Source: Verrucomicrobiota bacterium
Lineage (GTDB): Bacteria > Verrucomicrobiota > Verrucomicrobiia > Chthoniobacterales > UBA10450
NCBI GenBank assembly: GCA_003219465.1
Contig: QHOX01000061.1
Location: 1 to 44,772 of the forward strand
Direction: 5' to 3'
Length of the DNA: 44,772 nucleotides
Part shown: positions 1 to 10,000 of the stretch, one piece after another
How positions within the stretch are numbered: the stretch's first letter is position 1
How the letters are laid out: the number at the start of each line of letters is the position of its first letter
The notes under the pieces: model-generated
Databases searched by the model: none
Told to the model about the DNA's origin: nothing
What the model saw: only the letters and a program-made list of their open reading frames with translations
Program-made: the position numbers and the translations under genes

Positions 1-9
1 GGATTGAGG

Positions 10-74
10 CACGAATTTCACGAATTCACACTAATTGGATCAGCAGTATTCGTGATAATTCGTGGAATTCGTGT
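10..74. repeat. ATTCGTG-type imperfect inverted repeat
   Basis: The arms at 10-26 and 57-73 are inverted copies that match at 16 of 17 positions, each built from two ATTCGTG words. A further ATTCGTG sits at 48-54 and a TTCGTGT at 81-87. The element lies just beyond the sigma factor stop codon. It looks like a dispersed intergenic palindrome rather than a gene. It has no T-run, so it is not a clear terminator. Confidence 0.55.
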
Positions 75-96
75 GGAGCCTTCGTGTATTTCATGT

Positions 97-846
97 CTAC
101 GCGCGAATCACAGCAATCAGATAACGCAACTCGTTTTCGATATCGCCGGGAGTCGCAACAGTATGAGCAATTTCCTCGCGCAATAACGATTGATAGCTTT
201 GCCGAAATCGATGAAAGGCCTGCGAAACGGCGTTTTCGGTCATCCCGAGTTGCGCCGCAATATCCGCCTGCGACGGCGTCCCCGGCTCGTCTGCCAGCAA
301 TTGATTGAAGGAATCGAACAACGCCGCGTTACCTCGCTTACGGTAAGTATCCTCTAATCGGCTCAGCACGCGATCCAGCAATGTCGAAGCCCAACGGCGC
401 TCGTAGATCCGCTCGGCAGTGAGCGGGTCGGCTGGCTCCATGCCGCTTCGTTCCTCATTACGCAGTTCTTCCAACGGAATGAGCTGCTCGCCTTTCCCGC
501 GTTTGATCGCCATGGCGCGGCGGCGTTCGTCGGCCACAAAGTGCTTCAGCGCGGAAAGCAGGTAAGAACGCAATCGCCCCTTCTCTTTGCGCACAGTGCG
601 CAGATCTCGGCGCTCCAACAAAAGAGCGAAAAAACCTTGCGTAAGATCCTGCGCGTCGTCGGCGCTGATCCGCTGTCGCCTGAGAAAGCTATAAATCGGT
701 CGCCAATAAATGCGGCAGAGCTTTTCAAGCGCCTCATGTGCCGCCGGCGATTCGCCTTGTGCCTCCAGCACCACGCTCCAGTGCGTAGTGATAAACGCCG
801 CCGGGCTGTGATAAGCATTTCCGCCAATCGCACTCTGCGAAGTCAC
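97..846 (-). CDS. ECF-like RNA polymerase sigma factor
   Basis: This 249-residue protein is a predicted sigma-70 family transcription initiation factor. Region 2 is seen at about residues 40-110: YWRPIYSFLRRQ, the DDAQDLTQGFF helix typical of sigma region 2.2/2.4, and RLRSYLLSALKHFVADERRR. Region 4, with a helix-turn-helix, is near residues 190-225 (QADIAAQLGMTENAVSQAFHR). The start is GTG with no clear ribosome binding site. The conserved part begins about 18 residues in (TTHWSVVLEA), so a slightly later start cannot be excluded. In Planctomycetes and Verrucomicrobia, sigma factors of this length and opening often neighbour serine/threonine kinases. Such a partner would lie beyond the left edge and is not visible. 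No anti-sigma factor is seen. The gene is divergent from lptD across 150 bp. The family is firm; the regulon is unknown. Confidence 0.85.
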   Translation of the reverse strand: MTSQSAIGGNAYHSPAAFITTHWSVVLEAQGESPAAHEALEKLCRIYWRPIYSFLRRQRISADDAQDLTQGFFALLLERRDLRTVRKEKGRLRSYLLSALKHFVADERRRAMAIKRGKGEQLIPLEELRNEERSGMEPADPLTAERIYERRWASTLLDRVLSRLEDTYRKRGNAALFDSFNQLLADEPGTPSQADIAAQLGMTENAVSQAFHRFRQSYQSLLREEIAHTVATPGDIENELRYLIAVIRA

Positions 847-997
847 CTAATCATCAGCAGGGACCACGCCCCGATTCAATCAAAAACTCGCGGGGAAAGC
901 AAATCCTCCTGAGGGCAGCCTGACAGCAGCATTTTCTCCCGTTTGGAGCGGTTTTGCCTTTTCAGGGGGACTTTGGTGCAGTACGGTGGCATTCGCC

Positions 998-3241
998 ATG
1001 CGATCGCTGGTTTTGTTGCTCGCCGGTCTGTTTGCGAGTGCCGGGTTGGTGCACGGAGAAATTAAAACTCCGGAGAATGCCCCAATCGAAATCACTTCAA
1101 CCGGGCAAACCACGTATGAAAACGGGCTGGCAACAGCTCGCGATAATGTCGCGATTCATATCGGTAATACGGACATTTACGCCGACTACGCTCAATACAA
1201 TTCCAGCACGCACGACGTAGAGTTGAGGGGTCACGTTCGAATCTATCGTGATACGAGCCTCTACACCGCCGAAAGCGGAGTTTACAACACCGAGACAAAA
1301 AAGATCCGGGCGAGCATCGGACGAACGGAATCAGAACCTTATTTTCTCGCGGGTAATGATGTCACCTCACTCGAAGGGGACAATGCTTATCTCATCCACG
1401 GCGGCTACTTCACCACCCACGATTCGGCGAAGCCCGATTTCCATCTGCGCGCGCGAAAGATCCGTGTTTACGAGCATGATCGGGTAATTTTTCTCAACGT
1501 GACTGCGTACGTTGGGAAAGTGCCGGTGTTTTGGTGGCCGTATCTGTATCAGTCGCTGGACAACGCGTTTAGCTTTTCCATTTCCCCGGCGTACTACAGC
1601 ACGTGGGGACCATCGCTTCTCACCCAGGTAACATTCCCGATCACCGATCACGTCCAAGGCCGGCTGCGTCTGGATTACTTTGGTCGCCGGGGCCCAGCGA
1701 TCGGTTTTGAGCCGACCATTGAATACGGAAAAGACCAAAGCAGCTTGGCGAGGTTAAAGACGTTCTACATTAACGATCAAAATCCCGATATCAATCAAAC
1801 CAACATACCGCGAGTGGGCGTGCCTGAGTCGCGATATCGGTTTACCCTCGAAGATCACACGAATTTCACCGATTCGATCTACGGCATCGCGAATATCACC
1901 AAAATGAGTGACCAATACGTGATGCAGGACTTCTTCCAGGGCGAGTTTCGGATCGATCCTGTCCCAGATAATGTTGTCGCGCTGGCAAAGACAAATCCAG
2001 TGTTCACTCTTACCGGCATCGAACGTTTTCAGGCGAACGACTTCTTCACCACCACGGAACGTCAGCCGGAAGTGGTGTTGGACATTAAACGCCACGCACT
2101 CTTTGGCGGGCCCATATTTTACGAAGGCGAAACTGGGTTTGCGAATCTGCGGTTACAATTCCCAGAAGACTCAGGCATCAAGAATTATGGCACCGACCGT
2201 TTCGACACTTTTCATCAACTGACTTATCCAAACACGTATTTTGGATGGCTCTCGATCGTGCCGCGGGTTGGATATCGCGGCACTTACTACGGCAAGACCT
2301 GGGACCTCGGATCGACAATTTTTGTGCCGCCAACCAACCCGCTCGTGCCCGACTTTATTCTGCCGCCGCCTACCACGGCCAATCCCATCAAGTTCGGTGG
2401 CGACACTTTTCGCAGCGTCTTTGATACGGGCGCGGAAGCTTCGTTCAAGATCTCCCGCACGTGGGAGGACGTGCAAAGCCGCTCATTCGGGTTAGACGGA
2501 CTGATGCACGTGATCCAGCCATTCACTGACTTTTCGTACGTGAAAGAAGACGGACCTAATCCCCTCTCGATTTTGGAGTTCGATCGGTTTCAACCTTCAA
2601 CGCAACTTCGGGCAATCGATTTTCCACAGTTCACTCCAATCGATTCGATCGATGATTGGACGGTATGGCGGGTGGGTGTCCGCAACAAGTTGGAAACTCG
2701 CCGCGACGATTCAACAATGACATGGCTTGAACTGGATACGTTTGTCGATGTGAACTTCCAGAATCCGTATGATCGCACGGACTACTCAAACTTGTTTAAC
2801 AACCTCCGCTTCACGCCCCTGCCGTGGATGTCCTTTTCGGTGAACTCTCAGGTACCGGCCTTCTCGAAAGGCTTTACGGAAGTCGACACCGTGGCGACGC
2901 TCCAACCGCTGGCCAATTTGCAGCTGAACTTTGCGCACCGCTATTTGAATGGGAACCCATTCTTTCAGGACAGCAGCCTGTTTGTCTTCGGCGGGTACCT
3001 CCGCGTTAACGAAAACTGGGGCGTGGGGATCCAGGAGCAATATGAAGGGGCGACGGATACCCTCCAGGAACAGCGTTACGCGGTTTACCGGGACCTGACA
3101 AGCTGGGTCGCCTCGTTCGGCGGGGTAATACGCGACAATGCTGGAGTGAAAGAATACGGTCTACTCTTTACCGTAACCCTAAAGGCATTTCCGAAATTTG
3201 GTTTTGATTTGAACTTCGACCCTGCCTCGCAGGGCGACTGA
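998..3241 (+). CDS. lptD: LptD/OstA-like LPS-assembly outer membrane protein
   Basis: This is a predicted LPS translocon barrel of the outer membrane. A signal peptide fits residues 1-20 (MRSLVLLLAGLFASAGLVHG). An OstA/LptA-like beta-jellyroll domain follows at about 25-190, with repeated short strands such as ATARDNVAIHIGNTDIYADY and VELRGHVRIYRDTSLYTAES. The rest is a long run of aromatic, alternating beta strands typical of LptD barrels. PVFWWPYLYQSL, at the jellyroll-barrel junction, is a good family marker. I found no cysteine in the whole protein, so the disulfides that mature E. coli LptD cannot form. The start is either ATG 998 or GTG 986, four codons upstream; neither has a well-spaced Shine-Dalgarno. 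ugd follows 85 bp downstream. Confidence is high for an LptD-family barrel and lower for LPS as the actual substrate. Confidence 0.82.
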   Translation: MRSLVLLLAGLFASAGLVHGEIKTPENAPIEITSTGQTTYENGLATARDNVAIHIGNTDIYADYAQYNSSTHDVELRGHVRIYRDTSLYTAESGVYNTETKKIRASIGRTESEPYFLAGNDVTSLEGDNAYLIHGGYFTTHDSAKPDFHLRARKIRVYEHDRVIFLNVTAYVGKVPVFWWPYLYQSLDNAFSFSISPAYYSTWGPSLLTQVTFPITDHVQGRLRLDYFGRRGPAIGFEPTIEYGKDQSSLARLKTFYINDQNPDINQTNIPRVGVPESRYRFTLEDHTNFTDSIYGIANITKMSDQYVMQDFFQGEFRIDPVPDNVVALAKTNPVFTLTGIERFQANDFFTTTERQPEVVLDIKRHALFGGPIFYEGETGFANLRLQFPEDSGIKNYGTDRFDTFHQLTYPNTYFGWLSIVPRVGYRGTYYGKTWDLGSTIFVPPTNPLVPDFILPPPTTANPIKFGGDTFRSVFDTGAEASFKISRTWEDVQSRSFGLDGLMHVIQPFTDFSYVKEDGPNPLSILEFDRFQPSTQLRAIDFPQFTPIDSIDDWTVWRVGVRNKLETRRDDSTMTWLELDTFVDVNFQNPYDRTDYSNLFNNLRFTPLPWMSFSVNSQVPAFSKGFTEVDTVATLQPLANLQLNFAHRYLNGNPFFQDSSLFVFGGYLRVNENWGVGIQEQYEGATDTLQEQRYAVYRDLTSWVASFGGVIRDNAGVKEYGLLFTVTLKAFPKFGFDLNFDPASQGD

Positions 3242-3326
3242 TCCACGCTGCGCGAATAGCACCGGGACGGCTGGCCGAATTCCGCCACTTGTGCTCCGGT
3301 TCGTTCGCCCGCACCATTCTTGATTC

Positions 3327-4640
3327 ATGGACATATCAATTATCGGCTCCGGATACGTCGGTCTGGTCACGGGCGCCTGTTTTGCTGATGTCGGCCATCA
3401 TGTGATTTGCGTCGATAACGACGACGAAAAAGTGAGACAGCTTCAAGCGGGCGGAGTACCGATCTACGAACCGGGACTCGAAGAAATCATTCACCGCAAC
3501 GTCTCGGCGCGCCGGCTCCGTTTCACCGGTAACATCCAGGAAGCCGTCGACAACTCGCAGATTATCTTCATCGCCGTCCCGACCCCGCCGCTGCCAGAGG
3601 GCGATGTCGATCTCAGCTTCGTGGAGAAAGTTGCACGGGAGATTGCAGGCGTGTTAACCGATTATCGAGTGATCGTCGACAAGAGCACGGTGCCCGTGAA
3701 GACAGGCGAAAAAGTGGCGGAATCAATCAAACGATATAACCGCCACGGCGCAAAATTCGACGTGGTCAGCAATCCGGAATTTTTACGCGAAGGCTGCGCA
3801 GTGGGCGATCTCATGCATCCGGACCGGATCGTGATCGGAGCGCAAAGCGAACACGCGATCGATTTGATGAAAAAGGTGTACGAACCCTTCATGGCGCCGA
3901 TCCTCGTGACCGACATTAGCAGTGCCGAACTTATTAAGCATTGCGCGAACTCATTCCTGGCCTTGAAAATTTCGTACATCAACGCGGTGTCGGGGATTTG
4001 CGAAGCGAGTGGCGCCGATGTGGAAAAAGTGGCCGACGGGATTGGGATGGATCACCGTATCGGGCGCGATTTTCTGAACGCTGGAATCGGATACGGCGGC
4101 TCCTGTTTCCCAAAGGACATTGCGGCCTTCATTGCCATCAGTGACCAGCTTGGAACCCCTTTTGATCTCCTCAGGGAAGTGCAACGGATAAACGAAAGTC
4201 AAAAAGCGCGTTTCCTGAAGACAATCCGGGAAACGCTGTGGGTATTGCGCGAAAAGCGAATCGCTGTATGGGGCCTGACGTTCAAACCCGATACTGACGA
4301 TGTGCGCTCATCCGTCGCAATCGAGGTGGTGGAACAGCTCCTGCGCGAAGGAGCGCACGTGGTCGCCTACGATCCGAAAGGAATGCACAAGGCGCGCGTC
4401 ATCAAAGCAATTGCCGATGCCGAATTTGCCTCGTCCGCTCTGGAAGCGGTCACTGATGCCGAAGCACTGATCATCGCTACGGACTGGAATGAATTTGCGA
4501 ACGTGGACCTCGCAGTGTTGAAAGACAAAATGCGGACGCCGATCGTCTTCGACGGACGAAATCTGTTGGATCCTGAAACGATGCGGCAATTCGGATTCCA
4601 TTATTACTCTATTGGACGCGCAAGCGTGACGCCGCACTAA
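3327..4640 (+). CDS. ugd: UDP-glucose 6-dehydrogenase
   Basis: This enzyme oxidises UDP-glucose to UDP-glucuronate with two NAD+, supplying acidic sugar for capsule, exopolysaccharide or LPS. The protein has 437 residues, normal for bacterial UGDH. The N-terminal Rossmann motif GSGYVG is at residues 7-12. AVPTPP and DKSTVPVKTG follow, then the catalytic loop GYGGSCFPKD with Cys260. The C-terminal UDP-binding domain carries VWGLTFKPDTDDVR. All key residues are present. UDP-N-acetyl-mannosamine dehydrogenases are related, but the overall match is to UGDH. It sits 85 bp after lptD and only 6 bp before rsmB, so ugd-rsmB and perhaps the next gene are probably co-transcribed. It is the only nucleotide-sugar enzyme in the window. 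Confidence 0.93.
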   Translation: MDISIIGSGYVGLVTGACFADVGHHVICVDNDDEKVRQLQAGGVPIYEPGLEEIIHRNVSARRLRFTGNIQEAVDNSQIIFIAVPTPPLPEGDVDLSFVEKVAREIAGVLTDYRVIVDKSTVPVKTGEKVAESIKRYNRHGAKFDVVSNPEFLREGCAVGDLMHPDRIVIGAQSEHAIDLMKKVYEPFMAPILVTDISSAELIKHCANSFLALKISYINAVSGICEASGADVEKVADGIGMDHRIGRDFLNAGIGYGGSCFPKDIAAFIAISDQLGTPFDLLREVQRINESQKARFLKTIRETLWVLREKRIAVWGLTFKPDTDDVRSSVAIEVVEQLLREGAHVVAYDPKGMHKARVIKAIADAEFASSALEAVTDAEALIIATDWNEFANVDLAVLKDKMRTPIVFDGRNLLDPETMRQFGFHYYSIGRASVTPH

Positions 4641-4646
4641 CCAATT

Positions 4647-5900
4647 ATGGAGCAGCCCTCTGCTCGCCAAATTGCGCTGGCAGCCTTGAGGTTGTGGCGA
4701 AGAGAAAAACGCTTCGCCGACGCGATTACGTCACAGCTTCTTGCGAGAGCGGATCTCACTCTTTCCGATCGCTCCTTCGTTTTGGAGTTGTTTTATGGCG
4801 TGCTGCGCAATTTAACCCTGCTCGATTTTTGGATTGGCTGCCTGCGCGGTTCACGCGTCGAGAGCAATGTCCGAGACATTCTGCGGCTTGGCTTATATCA
4901 GCTTTTCCTGCTCAACACGCCTGAGCACGCAGCGGTTCATGAAACCGTAGCGCTCGCGCCGCAGAAGCAGCACCCGATTGTTAACGGCGTGCTTCGCGCC
5001 GCGACACGGCAGCGCAGCGAGCTGCTCGTACAGGCTGATGCGCAGCCCTTGTTTGTTCGAACGTCTCATCCGCAATTTCTGCTTGAGCGTTGGCAGCAGC
5101 ATTTTGGCGCCGAGCACGCTGAAGAGCTGTGCAAATGGAACAATCGCCCTGCGGCCATCTACGCCCGGATTAACCGCATAAACATCGATCCGGAAATCTT
5201 TCTGCAGCGCTATCCGGACTCGCGACGGCTGCCGGGCAACCCGGATTTTGTGGAGTTCGACACTTTGCCGGCTACGGCTCTCGAGTTGGGTCATTGCTAC
5301 ATTCAGGATCCCAGCACAGTGATTGCCTCCCAGCTTTTGGATCCGAAGCCTGGCGAAAGAATCCTCGACGCGTGCGCAGCACCGGGCGGCAAAACAGGCC
5401 TCCTCGCACAGCTCATGCAAAACCGGGGAACGATCATTGCCTGCGACCGTGATAGTGAGCGACTTCAAGTCCTGAAGGACAATGTCGCGCGGCTCGGCGC
5501 CCCAATTGTCCATGCTCTGCGTCACGATTGGACGCACGATCGTCTCCCGAAAGAAATTTTTTCAATCGGGCTATTTGACAAGGCGCTGGTGGATGCGCCT
5601 TGCGCAAACACGGGAGTGATGCGCCGCCGGATCGATGTGCGATGGCGACTGCGACCTGAGGACTTCTGCCGAATGCCGAACGAGCAGTTCAGCATCACGC
5701 GCGCTACAGTTCAATTGCTGAAACCCGGCGGCGTCCTCGTTTACAGCACATGCAGCCTCGAATCGGAAGAAAACGAAGAGGTCGTTCGCCGCCTGCTAGC
5801 GGAGTTGCCAGGCTTGCGTTTGGAATCGGAAAGAGTTTCGCTGCCTTTTCGCGACGGTTTCGATGGCGCGTTCGCCGCCAAACTTGTTCGAAGCGCGTGA
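4647..5900 (+). CDS. rsmB: 16S rRNA m5C methyltransferase RsmB
   Basis: RsmB methylates C967 (E. coli numbering) of 16S rRNA using S-adenosylmethionine. The 417-residue protein has the two expected parts. A NusB-like helical RNA-binding domain spans about residues 1-135 (RSFVLELFYGVLRN, LRLGLYQLFLL, VNGVLR). A Rossmann methyltransferase domain follows. Motif I is LDACAAPGGKTGLLAQLM. Motif IV, VDAPCANTGVMRR, carries Cys319, and motif VI, YSTCSLESEENE, carries Cys369. These are the release and catalytic cysteines of the two-cysteine m5C family. The TAA of ugd is six bases upstream, so translation is probably coupled. The fused NusB domain separates it from RsmF-type relatives. Confidence 0.92.
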   Translation: MEQPSARQIALAALRLWRREKRFADAITSQLLARADLTLSDRSFVLELFYGVLRNLTLLDFWIGCLRGSRVESNVRDILRLGLYQLFLLNTPEHAAVHETVALAPQKQHPIVNGVLRAATRQRSELLVQADAQPLFVRTSHPQFLLERWQQHFGAEHAEELCKWNNRPAAIYARINRINIDPEIFLQRYPDSRRLPGNPDFVEFDTLPATALELGHCYIQDPSTVIASQLLDPKPGERILDACAAPGGKTGLLAQLMQNRGTIIACDRDSERLQVLKDNVARLGAPIVHALRHDWTHDRLPKEIFSIGLFDKALVDAPCANTGVMRRRIDVRWRLRPEDFCRMPNEQFSITRATVQLLKPGGVLVYSTCSLESEENEEVVRRLLAELPGLRLESERVSLPFRDGFDGAFAAKLVRSA

Positions 5901-5950
5901 TGCGGCCGATCGAGTTGCATCGCGCTCGACCGGTGGAATGATAAACGACT

Positions 5951-7051
5951 ATGCACGACGAGCGGTTCGACAAACTCGCAAAACTCCTGGTGGAATATTC
6001 CATTCGCCTTACGCGGAACGAAACGGTCCTGATCGAAGCGTTCGATACTCCCGATGAAATGGCCGTCGCGCTCGTCCGCGCTGTGCGGAACGCGGGAGGC
6101 GTGCCGTTTGCCCTGGTTTATCATGCGCGAGTGAACCGTGCGCTCGCGATTGAGGCGTCGGATCGACAATTGACCCTGATGGCCGGCCACGAGCTGGCGC
6201 GCATGAAAAAGATGAACGCGTACATCGCGGTACGCGGCAGCCACAACATCACTGAGTTGTCCGATGTGCCAGCGGACAAGATGAAATTGATCGGCAAAAA
6301 AATGCGTCCCGTGCAGGACCAGCGCGTCAAGAAAACCAAATGGGTGGTTCTGCGCTGGCCGACGCCGTCGATGGCGCAACTTGCCGGGATGAGCACGGAG
6401 GCATTCGAAGATTTCTATTTCGACGTGTGTACGTTGAACTATCGCAAATTGCTGCCCGGCATGAAGACGCTTAAGCGGCTAATGGAAGCAACGGACTGCG
6501 TTCAAATCAAAGGGCCGGGTACCGATCTAGTTTTTAGCGTCAAGGGAATCCCAGCCGTGATCTGCGGAGGCGATCGCAACATTCCCGATGGCGAGGTTTT
6601 CACCAGTCCCGTAAAAGATTCCGTCGAAGGGCACGTCACGTTCAATGCGCCAAGCATCTATCAGGGGACCGCTTTCGATGGTATCCGGCTCGAATTCAAG
6701 CGAGGAAAGATTGTTGATGCCTCAAGCAACGAGACACAAGAGTTGAACAAAATTCTCGACTCCGATCCGGGGGCGCGTTACATCGGCGAATTTTCGCTCG
6801 GCTTTAATCCGCGAGTGTTTCAGCCGATGCGCGACATATTGTTCGACGAAAAAATCGCCGGGTCGTTCCATTTCACCCCGGGAGAAGCTTACGAGGAAGC
6901 CGACAACGGGAACCGAAGCCAGGTCCACTGGGACATGGTCAGCATCCAGCGTCCCGATTACGGCGGCGGCGAAATTTATTTCGACGGCAAGTTGATTCGG
7001 AAGAACGGCGAATTTCTCCCGAAGCAATTACGTTCGCTTAACTGGCGCTGA
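5951..7051 (+). CDS. M29 family (thermophilic-type) aminopeptidase
   Basis: This is a predicted cytoplasmic metallo-aminopeptidase of family M29 (AmpS/AmpT/PepS-like) that removes N-terminal residues from peptides. The 366 residues lack a signal peptide. The C-terminal half carries the family's metal-site motifs in order: [11 protein letters not shown] (first Glu), [13 protein letters not shown] (second Glu), [17 protein letters not shown] (His and a downstream Tyr) and QVHWDMVSI (His and Asp two apart). The full ligand set therefore appears intact. At 366 residues it is slightly shorter than the usual 400-410, mostly in the N-terminal domain. It lies 50 bp after rsmB on the same strand and ends tail-to-tail with the TPR gene at 7086. 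Confidence 0.88.
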   Translation: MHDERFDKLAKLLVEYSIRLTRNETVLIEAFDTPDEMAVALVRAVRNAGGVPFALVYHARVNRALAIEASDRQLTLMAGHELARMKKMNAYIAVRGSHNITELSDVPADKMKLIGKKMRPVQDQRVKKTKWVVLRWPTPSMAQLAGMSTEAFEDFYFDVCTLNYRKLLPGMKTLKRLMEATDCVQIKGPGTDLVFSVKGIPAVICGGDRNIPDGEVFTSPVKDSVEGHVTFNAPSIYQGTAFDGIRLEFKRGKIVDASSNETQELNKILDSDPGARYIGEFSLGFNPRVFQPMRDILFDEKIAGSFHFTPGEAYEEADNGNRSQVHWDMVSIQRPDYGGGEIYFDGKLIRKNGEFLPKQLRSLNWR

Positions 7052-7057
7052 TGTTGA

Positions 7058-7070
7058 CGAGTGAGACTCG
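7058..7070. other. Short perfect hairpin between convergent genes
   Basis: A five-base stem (CGAGT/ACTCG) with a three-base loop lies in the 34 bp gap between the M29 aminopeptidase and the convergent TPR gene. There is no T-run on either side, so a terminator role is only a possibility. Confidence 0.25.
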
Positions 7071-7085
7071 CCGAAATCGCGCCCG

Positions 7086-10000
7086 CTATGCGCGCTTGAG
7101 CCCGCTAAGCAGGTTCAGTTGCATCATCACGATCTCGCCGCCCTCATTGAGTTCGAGATTGGCGATCTCGAACATTGGCGCGCCTTCGGCGGGGGCCGGT
7201 CCGGTACCTGGCAACTGGACAACGACCTGCTTGGAATTCGAATTCAGAGTGACCGATCCAATCTCGAGCGTCGGCGAAAACTCGAGCGTGCTGATTTGGA
7301 ATGGCACAGTGATGAACACGGATGCGCGCGCCTGCGGGGAAGGAGTCAGTTGAACCGGGGCAGTTTCAGAATTCGGCACTAACTGCAAGCCCGCCACTGC
7401 GAACGACGGCATGCCGCCCATGGCCGGCCGCTGTTGCTGCGACGGAACCACGCGAATCGTGCCGAGCGCTCCGGCGACAGGCTGAATCTTCACGATTTCG
7501 AAAGCGACCTGCAAATTCAACGCAGACTGTGCGCGCTGCGGGGAAGGCAAACGCATCGTAACGAGTTTCGATATGGGACGCACTTTCAAGACTCCCATCT
7601 TGAAGCTTGGCGTTAGCTGCATGGCTGCTATCTCGAACGAGAAAGTAAGCTGCACAGAGGTTTGCATCCCGGCGGCAGGCGCCGGCGGTTGCGGTTGCGG
7701 TTTGGGCACCGGCGGTACCGGGGCTTTGGCTATGGGAGCAGGTGGAGTTTGGGTAGTTTCTGGCATGGTTGCGGGTATGGTTGTTTGCGGAAAAACAGGC
7801 TGGGCGGGAATAGGAGGTTGAAATCCGGACACCAACTCGGCAGTCGACTCACGAACTGGACCTTCACGCTCTTCAAAAATCATTTCGTCCGGTTGATCAT
7901 TCCCGATCGGTTCGGCTGAAAGCGCCGGTGACACTTCCGCAGCAGGCCAACCGTACTCCGCCCCGCCATCAAAGACCTCTCCTGGCTGTTCACCGCTGGG
8001 CACAGCTTCTTCCGTTGCACGGTCGGAAAATTCGTTCGCCTCTTGAGCGGCAAAGACGGGTTCCTCCGGAATGTCCAGAATCTCATTTTCGATTGGCTTC
8101 GGTGTAGTCGTAGAGGCTTCGGCAAATTTACTGATCGGTGGAAAAGTCTCCGGTTCAGCTTGCCGCGACACAGCGGCTGTCACGACTTCCGGTGCTTGGT
8201 CGACCACTGGCCCAACGGACTCTAAAAATGATTCAACCACTGGCGCTGCTTCGTCCCGTTGCGGCTCGGCATAAGCGGGAGTCAGCACTGGGGCGACCGA
8301 CCCAAAGGATGGCTCGGACACTGGCGCTGCTTCATCAGGTCGCAGCTCCGCATGAGGAGGGGTTCGCGAAGGCTTGGGTTTCAAAGCTTTCAACCGATCG
8401 AAAGCACCGCCAGCTTTCGCCGATGGCAACGCACTGTGTCGCAATGCAGGCTTCCACGGTTTGAGTTGTAGCGAAACCTGACGCGGTCCTCCAATAAATC
8501 CGTTGCCTCCCCGTACAGCGTCCTTTTTCGGCTGTGGCTCGCCAGGCTTGAATGCACTTGCGCCAGCAGCGGCAGCACCGCGCGGGGGCTCGAGCCTCAA
8601 ATGACGCGGCGTGGTGAACGGGTGACGGCGCAGAACCGGCACCATTACCCACGCCAGTATAACTAACCCCGCTAACAGCAGTCCGCCGACCACCCACATT
8701 CGCCTTCCGCCAGCAAGCAGTGACGAGACGGTGCTCGCTAGTATTGCCACAACGGATTTGCCGGAGGGACTGGGCTGAGCCGTAGCCTGCTGGGGGCTCT
8801 GCTCGCTGGAAGCTGATGCAATATTCGGCGCTTCAGAGGCGGCAGCTTGCGGAGCGGTTGTTGATTGATCGGCAGCAGGCGATTCCGACGTTGCTGGTTG
8901 TGGCTGAGGGCTTGTTTCCGTTGACACGTCGCTTGAGAGCGCTGTCGTGGGTTGGTTCGTTGTCGTTACTCCGGCACTGGCAAGTTCAATCCCGCCGTCT
9001 GGGGCGCTCGGAGCCGAGGCCAAGGTGAGCGTGCCGCCTTGTTTGTTTGCGGCAACCATCTTGTCCGGGATTGGGCTGGGCTCAACGGCGGGACCACCCT
9101 CCGGCTGCGACGCGCCGACATTGCTTGTATCAAAGGCGACCGCAGGCGCGCTTGCGCCTTCTGGTCTTTGCAACCACCCGACATCATAGAATGCATCAGC
9201 AAAGACGCTGTTGAGCGCTTGCGAATAAATCTTGTTGGCCGAATTGGTCCAATCCTCGGCTTTCTGCGCATTGTTGTGCTTATACTCCCATGCGGCCTGT
9301 GCGTAATAAAGCGCCGGCGTATCGCCCGTGAATTGGAATTCCTCCATCATCGAGTGCGCGCGGCTCTCTTTTCCATCCATCAAGAGGGTCATGTAAATTT
9401 TGAATTTGATCAGCTCGGCCGCCTGATTCTTGTCGCCGCCGGGGATGCGTTTATACAGCGTCTCAAAACGGTCCTGGGCTTTTGCGTAGTCTTTTTCCTT
9501 GAACGGAATTTGCGCCAGATTGTATTGCGCATCGCGAAGTTTCGGATCCAGCTTGGCTGCCTTTTTGAATGCGGCCTCGGCATCATCGAATTGCCCTTGC
9601 TGCATTAGGATTTCGCCTCGCAAATTAAGCGTCGCGGGTTGATTTGGATCGGCCTTATCCGCTTCATCCACGAGCTTGAGCGCCGTGGCGAAATCGCGCT
9701 GGCGGAACGCCTGCTGCGATTGTTCGAACTTTGAACGGGCGAAGGCCTTTGTTTTTTCCGTGCGCTCGGCTGCCGTCATAAGCGGTAGTGAAGCCCGGCG
9801 TTGGCCGGCCGGTTTTTCCATCCAACCGATTTCGTACAGCGATTCCACGAAAAGCTTGTTCAGTTGCGGCGTGTAATTCTTTTCCGCTGCGCTAATCCAA
9901 TCCTTCGCTTCCGCTTCGTTCTTTTGTTGAAGGGCGACCGCTGCCTTCACATAATCAACAGCCGGGGTATCGGGCGAAAGCTCGAGCTTCGCCAGAATGG

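Noticed and set aside
8952-9608. 218-codon frame antisense to the TPR protein
   Set aside because: Arises opposite the TPR-coding region; no start context or motif.
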